Positions 33,811 through 43,690 of a DNA stretch of 64,000 nt are shown here, piece by piece (position 1 is the stretch's first letter; every line of letters starts with the position of its first letter). Under the pieces are notes generated by a model. That model saw only the letters and a program-made list of their open reading frames with translations. It had not been told where the DNA came from and searched no databases. The position numbers and the translations under genes are program-made. Source of the stretch: Salinivibrio sp. ES.052 (GTDB lineage Bacteria > Pseudomonadota > Gammaproteobacteria > Enterobacterales > Vibrionaceae); assembly GCF_900141775.1 (NCBI RefSeq), contig NZ_FSRI01000001.1:1334251-1398250 (forward strand). The letters are read 5' to 3'.

Positions 33811-35521
33811 ACTACTACCCTATCTGCGTCTTTATAAACGCCATTGGTTTGGGTTGAGTCTAGGCATGGTGTTGGCATTCGCCACACTGTTTGCCGCGAT
33901 TGGCTTGCTAACACTCTCGGGATGGTTTATTGCCGCCGCCGCAGTTGCAGGCATCGCCGGTATTGCCACCTTCAACTACATGTTACCAGCCGCTGGCGTT
34001 CGGGGATTTTCGATTGGCCGTACCTTTGGCCGTTGGGCGGAGCGCGTGGTCAGCCACAACGCAACCTTCAAGTTGCTCGCGGATCTACGGGTTTCCTTTT
34101 TCCGCAAGTTAGCGCCTTTGGTCCCAGATCAGAGTCTCAACATGCGTGACGGTGATTTGCTAAACCGTATGGTGGCAGATGTCGATGCCATGGATCACGT
34201 TTATTTACGCTTAATCAGTCCCATCGTGGTCGGCGTCCTTGGCGTGCTCGCTATCAGCCTGTTCCTAGGCTGGTTTGACCCCACGCTCGGCCTTGCTCTT
34301 GGGCTGAGCCTGCTGACTCTACTTATCGGCCTACCTATTGTCTTTTACCGACTGGGCAAAGAGCAGGGGCGAGATCAGTTAGAGCAAAATGCGGCAACAC
34401 GTATTGCTCTGCTTGATTGGTTACAAGGTCATGCGGAATTGGCACTATTCGGTGCCCGTGAACGCTATCGAGCACGCATCGATGATAGCGAACAAGCGAT
34501 GTTAAACGCACAAGCGCATATGGCGCGTATTACCGGCCTCGCGAATGGCGTCCTGGTGGCAGCCACTGGTTTAACCCTGGTACTGATGATCTGGCTCGCC
34601 GCAGACGGCGTGGGAGAGCGTATGCCAGGCGCGATGATTGCAATGGTCGCTTTCACCACAATGGCCAGCTTTGAGTTAATGATGCCAATCAGTGCGGCGT
34701 TCCAGTACTTGGGGAAAACACTGACAGCCGCAAAACGACTCAACGCGATCACTGAACGCGAGCCCAGTGTGCCTTTTCCATCAAATGGGCATATGGGCCC
34801 AGCAACAGGCGCTATCGTGTTTGATAATGTCAGTTACCAATACCCTGGGGCGGCACACGACGCCGTGTCAAATATTTCACTGCAGATCACCCCAGGCCAA
34901 ACCTTAGCACTGTTAGGCCGCACCGGTTGTGGTAAATCGACATTGCTCAGTTTGCTCACACGCGCTTGGGACCCAACCCAAGGTCAGATCCACTTGGACG
35001 GTGTGCCTTTGACCGAATGGCACGAATCCGCGCTACGCGATGCGATGTCAGTCGTCACTCAACGTGTCGACCTCTTTAATGGTTCATTACGTGACAATCT
35101 GTTACTTGCCTGCCCACACGCATCGGACAGCGACTTGGCTCACACACTTAAGCAAGTCGGCTTAGCTCGCCTATTGGACGGTCAAGGGTTGAATGCATGG
35201 TTAGGTGATGGCGGACGTCAGTTGTCGGGGGGTGAGCGCCGCCGTTTAGGGATTGCGCGTGGGTTACTACACCCCGCACCGATCATGCTGCTTGACGAGC
35301 CGACTGAAGGTTTAGATGTGCAAACTGAAGCGGAGATCCTATCCTTACTAGAAACCCATTGCCAAGATAAAACGGTGATTATTATTACGCATCGGCTTGT
35401 CGGCTTGGAAATCATGGATACCGTCTGCTTAATGGATGCGGGTCAGATTGCCGAACAGGGTACGCACCAGTCGCTCCTTGATGCTGACGGACGGTATGCG
35501 CAATTAATGCGCCGCCTTTAA
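33803..35521 (+). CDS. cydC: Thiol exporter subunit CydC
   Basis: A 572-residue partner of CydD with the same architecture: about six membrane helices, then an ATPase with Walker A GRTGCGKST, signature LSGGERRR and Walker B IMLLDEPTEGLD. The N-terminal MRELLPYLRLYKRHW matches the family. It overlaps cydD by eight bases and is followed 14 bp later by aat, so trxB-cydDC-aat-bpt probably form one transcription unit. Confidence 0.96.
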   Translation: MRELLPYLRLYKRHWFGLSLGMVLAFATLFAAIGLLTLSGWFIAAAAVAGIAGIATFNYMLPAAGVRGFSIGRTFGRWAERVVSHNATFKLLADLRVSFFRKLAPLVPDQSLNMRDGDLLNRMVADVDAMDHVYLRLISPIVVGVLGVLAISLFLGWFDPTLGLALGLSLLTLLIGLPIVFYRLGKEQGRDQLEQNAATRIALLDWLQGHAELALFGARERYRARIDDSEQAMLNAQAHMARITGLANGVLVAATGLTLVLMIWLAADGVGERMPGAMIAMVAFTTMASFELMMPISAAFQYLGKTLTAAKRLNAITEREPSVPFPSNGHMGPATGAIVFDNVSYQYPGAAHDAVSNISLQITPGQTLALLGRTGCGKSTLLSLLTRAWDPTQGQIHLDGVPLTEWHESALRDAMSVVTQRVDLFNGSLRDNLLLACPHASDSDLAHTLKQVGLARLLDGQGLNAWLGDGGRQLSGGERRRLGIARGLLHPAPIMLLDEPTEGLDVQTEAEILSLLETHCQDKTVIIITHRLVGLEIMDTVCLMDAGQIAEQGTHQSLLDADGRYAQLMRRL

Positions 35522-35535
35522 TCAGAGCGTATTAT

Positions 35536-36249
35536 ATGACTCTCTTCTTACCGTCTTTAGCACAAGACGATTTTCGATTTCCGCCCGTGACCGACGCTCT
35601 GACCCATCCCGATGGTTTGCTCGCTATAGGGGGCGATCTATCAGCAGCTCGGCTCATGTCTGCTTATCGTAGCGGTATTTTTCCTTGGTTTGGCGAGGAT
35701 GATCCCTTGTTATGGTGGTCCCCTAGCGAACGAGCAATTATTCAACCGACTGATTTTCATGCCAGTAAAAGCTTACGAAAAGCGGCTAAAAAATCTAAAT
35801 CCATCATTACGTTAAATCGTGCATTTGATGCGGTGATCGCCACATGTGCAGAGATCAGAGGACCAGATCAAACTTGGATCACTGAGCAAATGCAAACTGC
35901 GTATTGCCAGCTTCATCGTCAAGGCGATGCCCATAGTGTTGAAGTGTGGCGAGGCAATGATTTAGTCGGCGGGCTTTATGGCGTGTCAGTTGGTCGTATT
36001 TTCTGTGGCGAATCCATGTTTTCACTAACCACGAATGCATCTAAATTCGCACTGTGGCAATTTAGCCAGTATTTCGCGCAACAGGGCGGGCAGTATATTG
36101 ATTGCCAAATGATGACCCCACACCTTGCCTCCCTGGGTGCAAAACCTTGGCCCCGTGATGCCTTTATCAATGCCCTCAAGGCACATCGCGACCCACCGAT
36201 CCTCCGTGGGGAGCTTTCACACCCTATTGCCGATTGGAGTAAGAAATGA
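35536..36249 (+). CDS. aat: Leucyl/phenylalanyl-tRNA-protein transferase
   Basis: A 237-residue enzyme that adds Leu or Phe to proteins with N-terminal Arg or Lys, creating a primary N-degron. Family motifs: FPPVTDALTHPDGLLAIGGDL, YRSGIFPWF, WWSPSERA and VGGLYGVSVGRIFCGESMFS. It overlaps bpt by four bases (ATGA) and lies near clpA and clpS, whose products recognise and degrade the tagged proteins. Confidence 0.97.
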   Translation: MTLFLPSLAQDDFRFPPVTDALTHPDGLLAIGGDLSAARLMSAYRSGIFPWFGEDDPLLWWSPSERAIIQPTDFHASKSLRKAAKKSKSIITLNRAFDAVIATCAEIRGPDQTWITEQMQTAYCQLHRQGDAHSVEVWRGNDLVGGLYGVSVGRIFCGESMFSLTTNASKFALWQFSQYFAQQGGQYIDCQMMTPHLASLGAKPWPRDAFINALKAHRDPPILRGELSHPIADWSKK

Positions 36250-36971
36250 GTGTTGGGATCCAAGTTGGTGTCACCCCCATCTCGTCTTGCCAATACCTGG
36301 CGGATCAAAATGAACAGCTCGCCGTCGTATTGTCTGGGGACTATCATCAGCCTGAACGCTATGGTGCATTGTTGGCCGCCGGTTTTCGTCGTAGCGGCAA
36401 CCTTATCTACCGACCCCACTGTCCCCAGTGTCAGGCGTGCCAAGCTCTGAGGGTAGATGTGGCTCATTACCGCCCATCAAAAAGTCAAAAACGGCACCGC
36501 AGCCAACTTAAACGCCTGACTCTGCAGGTCAGCGAAAACCTCGATGAAAATTGGTTTGCCTTATACGACAGTTATATCACCTCTCGTCACGCGACGGGCA
36601 ATATGTACCCCGCTAATCGCCAAGATTTCTTGGACTTTATCAGTAGTCAGTGGCTATCACCGCGTTTTATCCACTTGTATCAGGACGAAGAAAAGGGCTT
36701 GCGCTTAGTGGCGGTAGCGGTGATAGATGTGGTGGATGATGGCCTTAGCGCGTTATATACCTTTTTCGATCCTCACCATGCTTTTTCTCTGGGGCGCGTT
36801 TGCATTCAAGCCCAGATACAACTCGCTCATGCCTTACATTTACCTTGGTTATACTTAGGCTATCAAATCGATGCCTGCACAACCATGCGGTACAAAGCAG
36901 ACTACTATCCCCATCAACGCTTTATTAATCAGCAGTGGCGGGCGTTTTCCTGGACGGTTATTCCACAATAG
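36246..36971 (+). CDS. bpt: Aspartate/glutamate leucyltransferase
   Basis: A 241-residue Bpt (Ate-like) enzyme transferring Leu to N-terminal Asp or Glu of proteins. The N-terminal Cys cluster is CPQCQACQALRVDV, and GNMYPANRQDF and YYLGYQI-like segments (YLGYQIDACTTMRYKADYYP) are family hallmarks. E. coli lacks this gene; Vibrio has it beside aat, as here. The ATGA overlap with aat shows that the two leucylation activities are co-expressed. Confidence 0.95.
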   Translation: MSVGIQVGVTPISSCQYLADQNEQLAVVLSGDYHQPERYGALLAAGFRRSGNLIYRPHCPQCQACQALRVDVAHYRPSKSQKRHRSQLKRLTLQVSENLDENWFALYDSYITSRHATGNMYPANRQDFLDFISSQWLSPRFIHLYQDEEKGLRLVAVAVIDVVDDGLSALYTFFDPHHAFSLGRVCIQAQIQLAHALHLPWLYLGYQIDACTTMRYKADYYPHQRFINQQWRAFSWTVIPQ

Positions 36972-37091
36972 TGGCTATTTTTTCTAGCAAGGAGCGTCCC
37001 AACAGGGTAAAATTCGCACCCGAACTTTACAGACTTTCAGAATAGAGGCATTATCTGTCGGTCAAAAAATTGGCTATCAGAATAAGCCTAA

Positions 37092-37319
<228 letters not shown>

Positions 37320-37340
37320 TCCTCCCGAACGCGGTCAAAA

Positions 37341-37366
37341 AAAACCCGGCGCTCACGCCGGGTTTT
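37341..37366. terminator. Bidirectional terminator between infA and clpA
   Basis: A perfect 11-bp stem, AAAACCCGGCG (37341-37351) with CGCCGGGTTTT (37356-37366), CTCA loop, with A/T tracts on both flanks. Confidence 0.93.
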
Positions 37367-37391
37367 GCTATCTAAAGGATCGCTCTCGCGA

Positions 37392-39647
37392 TTACGCGGG
37401 CTCCATTTGGTCACTGAATTGAAAATCCAGCCGGTTGTTTTTCAAGACAACACGAACGGTTCCGCCATTGACCAAACAGCCAAAGAGCAACTCATTCGCT
37501 AAGGGTTTTTTCAGATTATCCTGAATCACACGCCCCATGGGTCGCGCGCCCATCGCCTTGTCATAGCCCTCTTCTGCTAACCACTGTTTGGCTTCAGACG
37601 TGACCTCCAGTGACACACCTTTTACATCCAGTTGCGCTTGTAACTCGACAATAAACTTGTCCACCACTTGCAGGATCACTTGTTCATCCAAGTGATTAAA
37701 CCAGATGATGTTATCTAAACGGTTACGGAATTCCGGTGAAAACACCTTTTTGATTTCCGACATCGCATCGTGGCTGTGATCTTGCTGAATTAGACCAATC
37801 GATTTGCGTACCGTTTCCGCAACACCCGCATTGGTCGTCATCACTAAGATCACATTACGGAAATCCGCTTTACGACCGTTATTGTCAGTCAGAGTCCCGT
37901 TATCCATCACCTGCAGCAGCAAGTTAAACACATCTGGATGCGCTTTCTCGATTTCATCCAGTAATACGACACTGTATGGGTGCTTAATCACTGCATCGGT
38001 CAGTAAGCCGCCTTGGTCGTAACCCACATAGCCTGGAGGCGCACCAATCAAACGGCTTACCGTGTGACGCTCCATATACTCAGACATATCAAACCGTTGC
38101 AGTTCGATACCCATGGCACGAGCCAACTGTACCGTTACCTCAGTTTTACCGACGCCTGTCGGTCCCGCAAACAAGAACGAACCAACCGGCTTGTTATCGT
38201 CTCCCAGGCCCGCACGGCTTAGCTTAATCGCCTCAGATAAGGCAGTGATGGCGGTATCTTGTCCAAACACCAGCATCTTTAGCTTATCGTCTAATGACTG
38301 AAGTACATCTTTATCGGATGAGGAAATGGATTTCTCCGGGATCCGTGCCATTTTTGCAATCATGGTTTCAACGTCGGGGACATTGACCGTTTTTTTACGT
38401 TTACTGGCAGGCGCCATGCGACAACGTGCGCCGGCTTCATCGATCACGTCAATGGCTTTATCGGGCAGGTGACGCTCGTTAATGTATTTTGCCGACAATT
38501 CCACCGCTGCGCGGATGGCTTTATTGGTGTAACGGACTTCGTGGTGTGCTTCATATTTGGGCTTAAGGCCCATCAATATTTTGGTGGTGTCATCAATTGA
38601 TGGCTCAATGACATCAATTTTTTGGAAACGACGTGCCAGCGCGCGCTCTTTCTCAAAGATCGAGCCATATTCTTGATACGTCGTTGAACCAAGACAACGG
38701 AGTTTCCCGCTACTAAGTAAAGGCTTGATCAGATTTGCAGCATCAACCTGACCACCACTTGCCGCTCCCGCCCCAATGATGGTGTGGATCTCATCAATGA
38801 ACAGCACGGCATGATCTTCTTTCTCAAGCTGTTTTAAAATGGATTTGAAGCGTTTCTCAAAGTCACCTCGATACTTCGTACCAGCAAGTAATGACCCAAT
38901 ATCGAGCGAATAAATAACACAGTCTTTGATGACATCTGGCACTTGGCCTTCAACGATTCTCCATGCTAAGCCTTCCGCAATAGCCGTCTTACCGACTCCC
39001 GCTTCACCGACTAACAATGGGTTATTCTTCCGACGACGACACAACACTTGAATGGTACGTTCCAACTCTTTGTCTCGACCGATTAGCGGATCGATGCCGC
39101 CCACCCGTGCCAACTGATTCAGGTTAGTCGCAAAGTTCTCTAACCGATCTTCACCCGGATCGGCGCCAGCCTCTTCTGTGCCCATATCACTGCTAGGGAG
39201 ATCTTCACTGTCATCTTTGGTCGTGCCATGAGAAATGTAGTTAACAACGTCTAGTCGGCTAACATCATTCTTTTTAAGCAGGTACGCCGCATGAGATTCT
39301 TGCTCACTAAAAATTGCGACTAACACGTTCGCACCGCTGACTTCGCTACGGCCCGATGACTGCACATGGAATACCGCCCGTTGCAGGACACGCTGAAAGC
39401 TCAATGTCGGCTGTGTTTCACGCGACTCATCATCCACAGGGATCAGTGGGGTTGTTTGTTCAATGAATGCGTCTAGTTCTTTGCGTAGCGCCTCCAGGTC
39501 AGCCCGACATGCTGTCAGTGCATCATTCGCTGCCGTATTTTCGATCAACGCGAGAAGCAGGTGCTCCACCGTCATGAATTCGTGACGTTTCTCACGCGCA
39601 CGTGCAAACGCGCCGTTCAAACTGGCTTCAAGTTCTTTGTTAAGCAT
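37392..39647 (-). CDS. clpA: ATP-dependent Clp protease ATPase subunit ClpA
   Basis: A 751-residue Hsp100 unfoldase. The N-terminal Clp repeat domain (residues 1-145) docks ClpS. The first AAA+ module has GEAGVGKTA, the second GPTGVGKTE with Walker [15 protein letters not shown]. It feeds substrates to ClpP (not in this window). It follows clpS by 45 bp on the same strand. A Gly/Asp-rich linker near residues 145-170 is normal for the family. Confidence 0.97.
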   Translation of the reverse strand: MLNKELEASLNGAFARAREKRHEFMTVEHLLLALIENTAANDALTACRADLEALRKELDAFIEQTTPLIPVDDESRETQPTLSFQRVLQRAVFHVQSSGRSEVSGANVLVAIFSEQESHAAYLLKKNDVSRLDVVNYISHGTTKDDSEDLPSSDMGTEEAGADPGEDRLENFATNLNQLARVGGIDPLIGRDKELERTIQVLCRRRKNNPLLVGEAGVGKTAIAEGLAWRIVEGQVPDVIKDCVIYSLDIGSLLAGTKYRGDFEKRFKSILKQLEKEDHAVLFIDEIHTIIGAGAASGGQVDAANLIKPLLSSGKLRCLGSTTYQEYGSIFEKERALARRFQKIDVIEPSIDDTTKILMGLKPKYEAHHEVRYTNKAIRAAVELSAKYINERHLPDKAIDVIDEAGARCRMAPASKRKKTVNVPDVETMIAKMARIPEKSISSSDKDVLQSLDDKLKMLVFGQDTAITALSEAIKLSRAGLGDDNKPVGSFLFAGPTGVGKTEVTVQLARAMGIELQRFDMSEYMERHTVSRLIGAPPGYVGYDQGGLLTDAVIKHPYSVVLLDEIEKAHPDVFNLLLQVMDNGTLTDNNGRKADFRNVILVMTTNAGVAETVRKSIGLIQQDHSHDAMSEIKKVFSPEFRNRLDNIIWFNHLDEQVILQVVDKFIVELQAQLDVKGVSLEVTSEAKQWLAEEGYDKAMGARPMGRVIQDNLKKPLANELLFGCLVNGGTVRVVLKNNRLDFQFSDQMEPA

Positions 39648-39692
39648 AAAGGCACCTCCCTCAAAAACCGCGCTACAGTGTGATGGTTCCGC

Positions 39693-40013
39693 TTACGCTT
39701 TTTCCATCGTGCACAGTAGCGGATGGCCATGCTCTTTGGCATACATCATTACCTGTGCCACTTTCGTTTCAGCAACCTCGGCAGTAAACACGCCACAGAC
39801 CGCTTTTCCTTCATAGTGCACCGTCAGCATCACTTGTGTTGCTTTGTCTACGTCCATGGAAAAAAACGTCTGGAGCACATCGATAACAAACTCCATGGGC
39901 GTGTAGTCATCGTTCTTTAGCACCACCTTATACATCGATGGCGGTTGTAACTTTGTTTTTTCTGACGCTTCGATGTCTGCGTCAGGCAAACCCCATTGAT
40001 TCCAATTACTCAT
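39693..40013 (-). CDS. clpS: ClpA adaptor ClpS
   Basis: 106 residues from the ATG at 40013. ClpS binds N-terminal Leu/Phe/Trp/Tyr residues and hands the proteins to ClpA. The N-degron pocket motif [20 protein letters not shown] and the conserved [16 protein letters not shown] are present. The frame continues 18 codons upstream, but homology and the usual length support the internal start. Together with aat, bpt and clpA nearby it completes the recognition part of the bacterial N-degron pathway. Confidence 0.96.
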   Translation of the reverse strand: MSNWNQWGLPDADIEASEKTKLQPPSMYKVVLKNDDYTPMEFVIDVLQTFFSMDVDKATQVMLTVHYEGKAVCGVFTAEVAETKVAQVMMYAKEHGHPLLCTMEKA

Positions 40014-40838
40014 AACCACTTCGTTGCATTTTAGGGTGTCAAGGTAAGTATTGGTGTGGCGGGGCACTCACTGCCTTCCACGACTCCCGTCCACCTATCT
40101 TTAAAGTTAAGCCACAGATTGTATTCCAGCAACCTTTTCAATGCGAACATCGTCTGCCTGAGCAATTGTTAATCACGTTTGATGATGTCTTTGTATAGTG
40201 TCCAAATCATCAATTCGTTCACTATTAACGATAAAGAAGCTAACGATAAAGAAGCGCGCCACCGCCCTGCATAGTGATGCATAAAAAATAAGGCACCCTC
40301 TGGTTGATGGTAGCAGCTCGCCTTCATCATGGACGGCGAACATTTAGCCAAAACCGATTCAGTTCGCCTACTATTCCAATATTCACAAAACGTTCATGTT
40401 TAATCACTTATGCGTCACCACCTCTCAGTTATTCTCAATGGTTCCAACAAAACAAAAACAAGATTAAAGACAAAAAAATGGTATTAAAAACACCAAAACC
40501 GGCATTAAAGTGGCTTTAAAAACCTAATACGGCGAAATAATCAGAACTAAAACAGATAAAAATACCTAAAAACTATGCAATTGAGCTGTCGGTTTCTTTA
40601 TGAGAAATCGCCTCTCCCTCACACTTTTTCGATTTGTTATTACATTAGTGTTATAAGTTATAGCCAACACTTGACTGCCTAAAAGTATCTACTAAAGTGA
40701 AATGTGTGGTAGATAAACTGACCACGTTGTTTTTGGTCGCACGGTGCGCTTATGCTAATGCGAAGCAAACGTCGACTAGAAGAAACGAAGGCATTTATCG
40801 CAAGGTATGCAAAGTTTGATGCAAGAAGGATGTGTCGC
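40014..40838. other. Long intergenic region between clpS and cspD, with phased A-tracts
   Basis: This 825-bp divergent region has no convincing gene. It contains a perfect 15-bp tandem duplication (40226-40255), an A-rich stretch with A-tracts about every 10-11 bp (40449-40572), and an inverted repeat TATCTAC/GTAGATA (40686-40692 and 40709-40715). It must hold both promoters. Short open frames at 40169-40351 (minus) and 40304-40519 (plus) lack ribosome binding sites and protein-like composition. Confidence 0.6.
40226..40255. repeat. Tandem 15-bp duplication
   Basis: TAACGATAAAGAAGC occurs twice head to tail (40226-40240 and 40241-40255), a perfect duplication probably due to replication slippage. 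Confidence 0.9.
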
Positions 40839-41060
40839 ATGGAAACTGGTACAGTAAAATGGTTTAACAACGCAAAAGGATTTGGTTTTATTTGTCCGGG
40901 AGAGGGAGAAGGCGATGTGTTCGCGCACTACTCTACAATTCAAATGGATGGATACAAAACATTAAAAGCGGGTCAAACCGTCAGTTACGAGGTTCAGGAA
41001 GGACCAAAAGGCTATCACGCCAGCCAAATTGTGCCAGCCGATCAAGAGGTTGCGAAGTAA
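40839..41060 (+). CDS. cspD: Cold-shock-like protein CspD
   Basis: 73 residues from the ATG at 40839: [18 protein letters not shown] with RNP1 KGFGFI and RNP2-like DVFAHY. The E. coli homologue is a stationary-phase inhibitor of DNA replication that binds single-stranded DNA. The frame is open 29 codons upstream, but AAGGA eight bases before this ATG and the family start decide. It is divergent from clpS, an arrangement conserved in enterobacteria and Vibrio. A hairpin terminator follows. Confidence 0.95.
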   Translation: METGTVKWFNNAKGFGFICPGEGEGDVFAHYSTIQMDGYKTLKAGQTVSYEVQEGPKGYHASQIVPADQEVAK

Positions 41061-41090
41061 TACCGAAAGCGATCGGCAAAACCAGAAAGA

Positions 41091-41114
41091 AAGGCGAGTC
41101 CGTTTACTCGCCTT
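41091..41114. terminator. Bidirectional terminator between cspD and tdk
   Basis: AAGGCGAGT (41091-41099) pairs with ACTCGCCTT (41106-41114), six-base loop, flanked by A and T runs. Confidence 0.88.
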
Positions 41115-41139
41115 TTCTGTATCACGCCTTTACAAATAC

Positions 41140-41721
41140 TTAGAGCAACCCAAGCATTTGCTTGTAATGGCGGCGACAAACAGAAACGTAGCGCTCGTTC
41201 CCACCAATAACAACCTGATCACCATCAGCGATGGCGTTTCCCTCTGGATCTTGTCGAACCACACGACTTGCCTTTCGTCCGCAATGACAGACCGTTTTTA
41301 ATTCCACGAGCTTGTCCGCCCAAGCAAGAAGATACTGCGATCCTTCAAAAAGCTCTCCCAGGAAATCAGTGCGTAGTCCGTAACACAGTACAGGGATACG
41401 TAACTTGTCGACGACATCCGTCAACTCCAAGACCTGTTGTTTGGTCAAAAACTGGCTCTCATCAATTAATAAACAGTCTACCTTCTCCTGACCCAAAATC
41501 GTGGCAACATGCTCAAACAACGACGTTTGGCTGTCGTAAAGGTGAGCGTCTGCTTCTAGTCCGATGCGTGAACTGATCTTTCCGTATCCATCTCGATTAT
41601 CGATAGCAGCCGTAAACAGCAAAGGCTGCATTCCCCGCTCTTGGTAGTTAAACGCCGATTGTAAAAGTGTGGTCGACTTACCTGCATTCATTGCAGAATA
41701 ATAAAAATATAACTGAGCCAT
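41140..41721 (-). CDS. tdk: Thymidine kinase
   Basis: A 193-residue type II thymidine kinase of pyrimidine salvage. The P-loop is AMNAGKST (residues 10-17), Walker B-like LLIDESQFL, and the zinc site includes CHCGRKASR and a C-terminal CRRHY. The lasso region [13 protein letters not shown] is conserved. In E. coli and Vibrio, tdk lies near hns; here the two are separated by the lysine transporter gene. Confidence 0.96.
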   Translation of the reverse strand: MAQLYFYYSAMNAGKSTTLLQSAFNYQERGMQPLLFTAAIDNRDGYGKISSRIGLEADAHLYDSQTSLFEHVATILGQEKVDCLLIDESQFLTKQQVLELTDVVDKLRIPVLCYGLRTDFLGELFEGSQYLLAWADKLVELKTVCHCGRKASRVVRQDPEGNAIADGDQVVIGGNERYVSVCRRHYKQMLGLL

Positions 41722-41803
41722 AAGTGTCTCTACACGTAACGCCCTCTTTAAGGGCTAACATCATTTAATAAACAGGCATGCTACCGAACTGGTCCAAAAA
41801 GAA

Positions 41804-41825
41804 AAGCCCCTGCTTAGCGGGGCTT
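41804..41825 (-). terminator. Terminator of the NhaC-family transporter gene
   Basis: AAGCCCC (41804-41810) pairs with GGGGCTT (41819-41825), extended by an inner GC/GC pair. On the minus strand TTTTCTTTTT follows. Confidence 0.85.
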
Positions 41826-41831
41826 AAATTA

Positions 41832-43415
41832 TTAGGCTTTTCGTTTGCTAGGCCGCTTTTTCAGCCACAACAAGCCTGCACAAAGCATGATGAAAGCAAG
41901 CGTTGTAGCAGCCAGTGACCACAGCAAGGACGCGGTAAAGCCTAGGACCAAGAAACCAAACGTTGACACTACGGCACCGCCAATGGCGTATGGCAACTGA
42001 GTGGCCACGTGGTCGATATGTCCACACCGAGCCCCTGTTGATGACAAAATGGTCGTATCTGAGATCGGTGAACAATGATCGCCAAAAACGGCACCGGCTA
42101 ATACCGCAGAAAGCATGGGTAACATCAGAGCGATGTCGGTGGCCGCGGCGAGATCACCAGCAATTGGCAGCATAATCCCGAATGTCCCCCAAGAGGTACC
42201 CGTCGCGAACGCCATCACTGCCGCCAGCAAGAACAGTACAACAGGTAGCAATTGTGGAGATAAGTTACCTTGTACCAGCGATGACAAATACTGGCCGGTT
42301 TGTAAATCACCAATAATGTGACCAATGGACCAAGCAAACAATAAGATAAGGATCGCACCAAACATCGATTTCGCACCGACCCATAAGGTCTTAGCAATAT
42401 CTGGCACCGCGATACGTTGTTTAATGGTCATGGTCAGCGCGACGAGTAATCCGGCAAGTCCTCCCCAAAGCAATGACATGCCCACATCAGTATTTTCAAA
42501 TGCGCCCAAAATAGAAAACGCATGATGGTCTGCGGCTAATGCTTGCCCACCGGTGAACAACATAGCGCCGACGGTCGCGAATACGAGCATGACAATCGGT
42601 GCCACCAAATCGGCAACCGTGCCATTAACACTCTCTTCGATACCTAAATCATCGCAAATATCAGCACAGTGTTCGCTTTCATCCCCCAACCGGCTTCCCT
42701 TCTGTGCCTGATACTCGAATTGGCGCATCGGGCCAATATCAAGCTGGAACCATACAACGGCAAAGACCAAGAGCAGAGCAAAAATGGCGTAAAAATTCAT
42801 CGGGATCATGGTGACAAACGCCCCTAGTGCCGAGTAGTCAGTCACACCATGGGCCACCAAAATAGAGCCAATCACGGTGATGATATAAGCCCCCCAACTT
42901 GATGCCGGCGTAATCACACACATAGGCGCCGCCGTAGAGTCGAGAATATATGCTAGCTTAGCACGGGAAACATGGAAGCGATCTGTCACGGGACGAGAGA
43001 CGGCACCAACGGCTAAGCTATTAAAGTAATCGTCAACAAAGATGAAGACCCCTAAGAAGGCAGCAAGCAACGTGGCACCACGTTTACTTTTAATTCGACT
43101 CTGCGCCCAATTGGCAAACGCACGCGTCCCGCCCGACAGGGACAGCAAAGCCGTGATCATGCCTAATAAGATTAGAAAGGCGAGAATACTCAAATTCCAG
43201 CTATTTAATCCACCATCGGCGATGAATAGCCCCGTAATCACATCGAGTAAATACTGGCTAGCAGGTATTAGCGAGGCGTCATTGAGTAAGACAGTGCCAA
43301 GGACTATCCCCATACCTAACGACAATAAAACACGCCGTGTCGCTATCGCTAGGCCTAAGGCCAGCAAAGGGGGGAGTAATGATAAAGCGGATGAAGAAAA
43401 GTCTGTTAAATTCAT
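41832..43415 (-). CDS. NhaC-family transporter, probable lysine transporter (LysW type)
   Basis: 527 residues from the ATG at 43415, with about twelve hydrophobic segments. It belongs to the NhaC Na+/H+ antiporter superfamily; FVDDYFNSLAVGAVSRP, STAAPMCVITPASSWGA and FGDHCSPISDTTILSSTGA are the family signatures. The lysine riboswitch immediately upstream argues that it imports lysine, as proposed for the riboswitch-linked NhaC subgroup called LysW, rather than acting as a plain sodium antiporter. A hydrophilic insert near residues 230-255 lies between two halves. A TTG six codons upstream is an alternative start but has no ribosome binding site. It is monocistronic, with its own terminator. 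Confidence 0.88.
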   Translation of the reverse strand: MNLTDFSSSALSLLPPLLALGLAIATRRVLLSLGMGIVLGTVLLNDASLIPASQYLLDVITGLFIADGGLNSWNLSILAFLILLGMITALLSLSGGTRAFANWAQSRIKSKRGATLLAAFLGVFIFVDDYFNSLAVGAVSRPVTDRFHVSRAKLAYILDSTAAPMCVITPASSWGAYIITVIGSILVAHGVTDYSALGAFVTMIPMNFYAIFALLLVFAVVWFQLDIGPMRQFEYQAQKGSRLGDESEHCADICDDLGIEESVNGTVADLVAPIVMLVFATVGAMLFTGGQALAADHHAFSILGAFENTDVGMSLLWGGLAGLLVALTMTIKQRIAVPDIAKTLWVGAKSMFGAILILLFAWSIGHIIGDLQTGQYLSSLVQGNLSPQLLPVVLFLLAAVMAFATGTSWGTFGIMLPIAGDLAAATDIALMLPMLSAVLAGAVFGDHCSPISDTTILSSTGARCGHIDHVATQLPYAIGGAVVSTFGFLVLGFTASLLWSLAATTLAFIMLCAGLLWLKKRPSKRKA

Positions 43416-43446
43416 GATCTCAGTGTCAACCAAGTGGTTGGAGATC
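43416..43446 (-). promoter_or_regulatory. Start-site hairpin, likely riboswitch expression platform
   Basis: On the minus strand GATCTC (43446-43441) pairs with GAGATC (43421-43416), and inside it CAACC pairs with GGTTG around a four-base loop. The right arm ends directly at the ATG and contains the only ribosome-binding-like bases (TGAGA). Sequestration of the start when lysine is bound is the natural model; the mutually exclusive pairing with the aptamer was not worked out. Confidence 0.6.
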
Positions 43447-43512
43447 TACTGCAGAAACGAAGACGGTAAGGCGTGGTATCACACGGCAAACAACTTGCCT
43501 CCTACATACAGT

Positions 43513-43551
43513 AGCGCTCCATAGTGTGTTTCTAAATACTATGGCAGTGCT
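43513..43551 (-). repeat. Stem-loop downstream of the lysine aptamer
   Basis: AGCGCTCCATAGT (43513-43525) is complementary to ACTATGGCAGTGCT (43538-43551) with one bulged base and one G-T pair; the loop is 12 bases. It lies in the leader between the aptamer and the start codon and could be part of the switching structure. No T run follows, so it is not an obvious terminator. Confidence 0.6.
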
Positions 43552-43690
43552 GATCCTATTCGGTAACAGCCCCAGCTCAATCGGTGTGATGTCCTGATTG
43601 GCTTCGGCGTTGCTTCCTTTTATGCACCCTCATCGGTATCACCCTCTTGTGCATGACTCATAAACAACGCACCTCTACGTTAAGCGTGGT
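43545..43690 (-). ncRNA. Lysine riboswitch (L box)
   Basis: On the minus strand the conserved 5' motif AGAGGTGCG (43676-43668) and the hallmark GCAACGCCGAAG (43613-43602) are spaced as in known lysine riboswitches. Helix P2 is GCGTTG (43670-43665) with CAACGC (43612-43607); P3 closes with ATGCAC (43654-43649) and GTGCAT (43627-43622); P4 uses CCAATC (43601-43596) and GATTG (43582-43578); a P5 hairpin follows with GGGGCT. The P1 arms were not resolved, so the ends are approximate. It precedes an NhaC-family gene, a known context for this element in gammaproteobacteria. Confidence 0.88.

Noticed and set aside
40304-40519. 71-codon frame in the clpS-cspD gap, and a 60-codon minus-strand frame at 40169-40351
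   Set aside because: No ribosome binding sites; composition follows the A-tract DNA and the tandem repeat.
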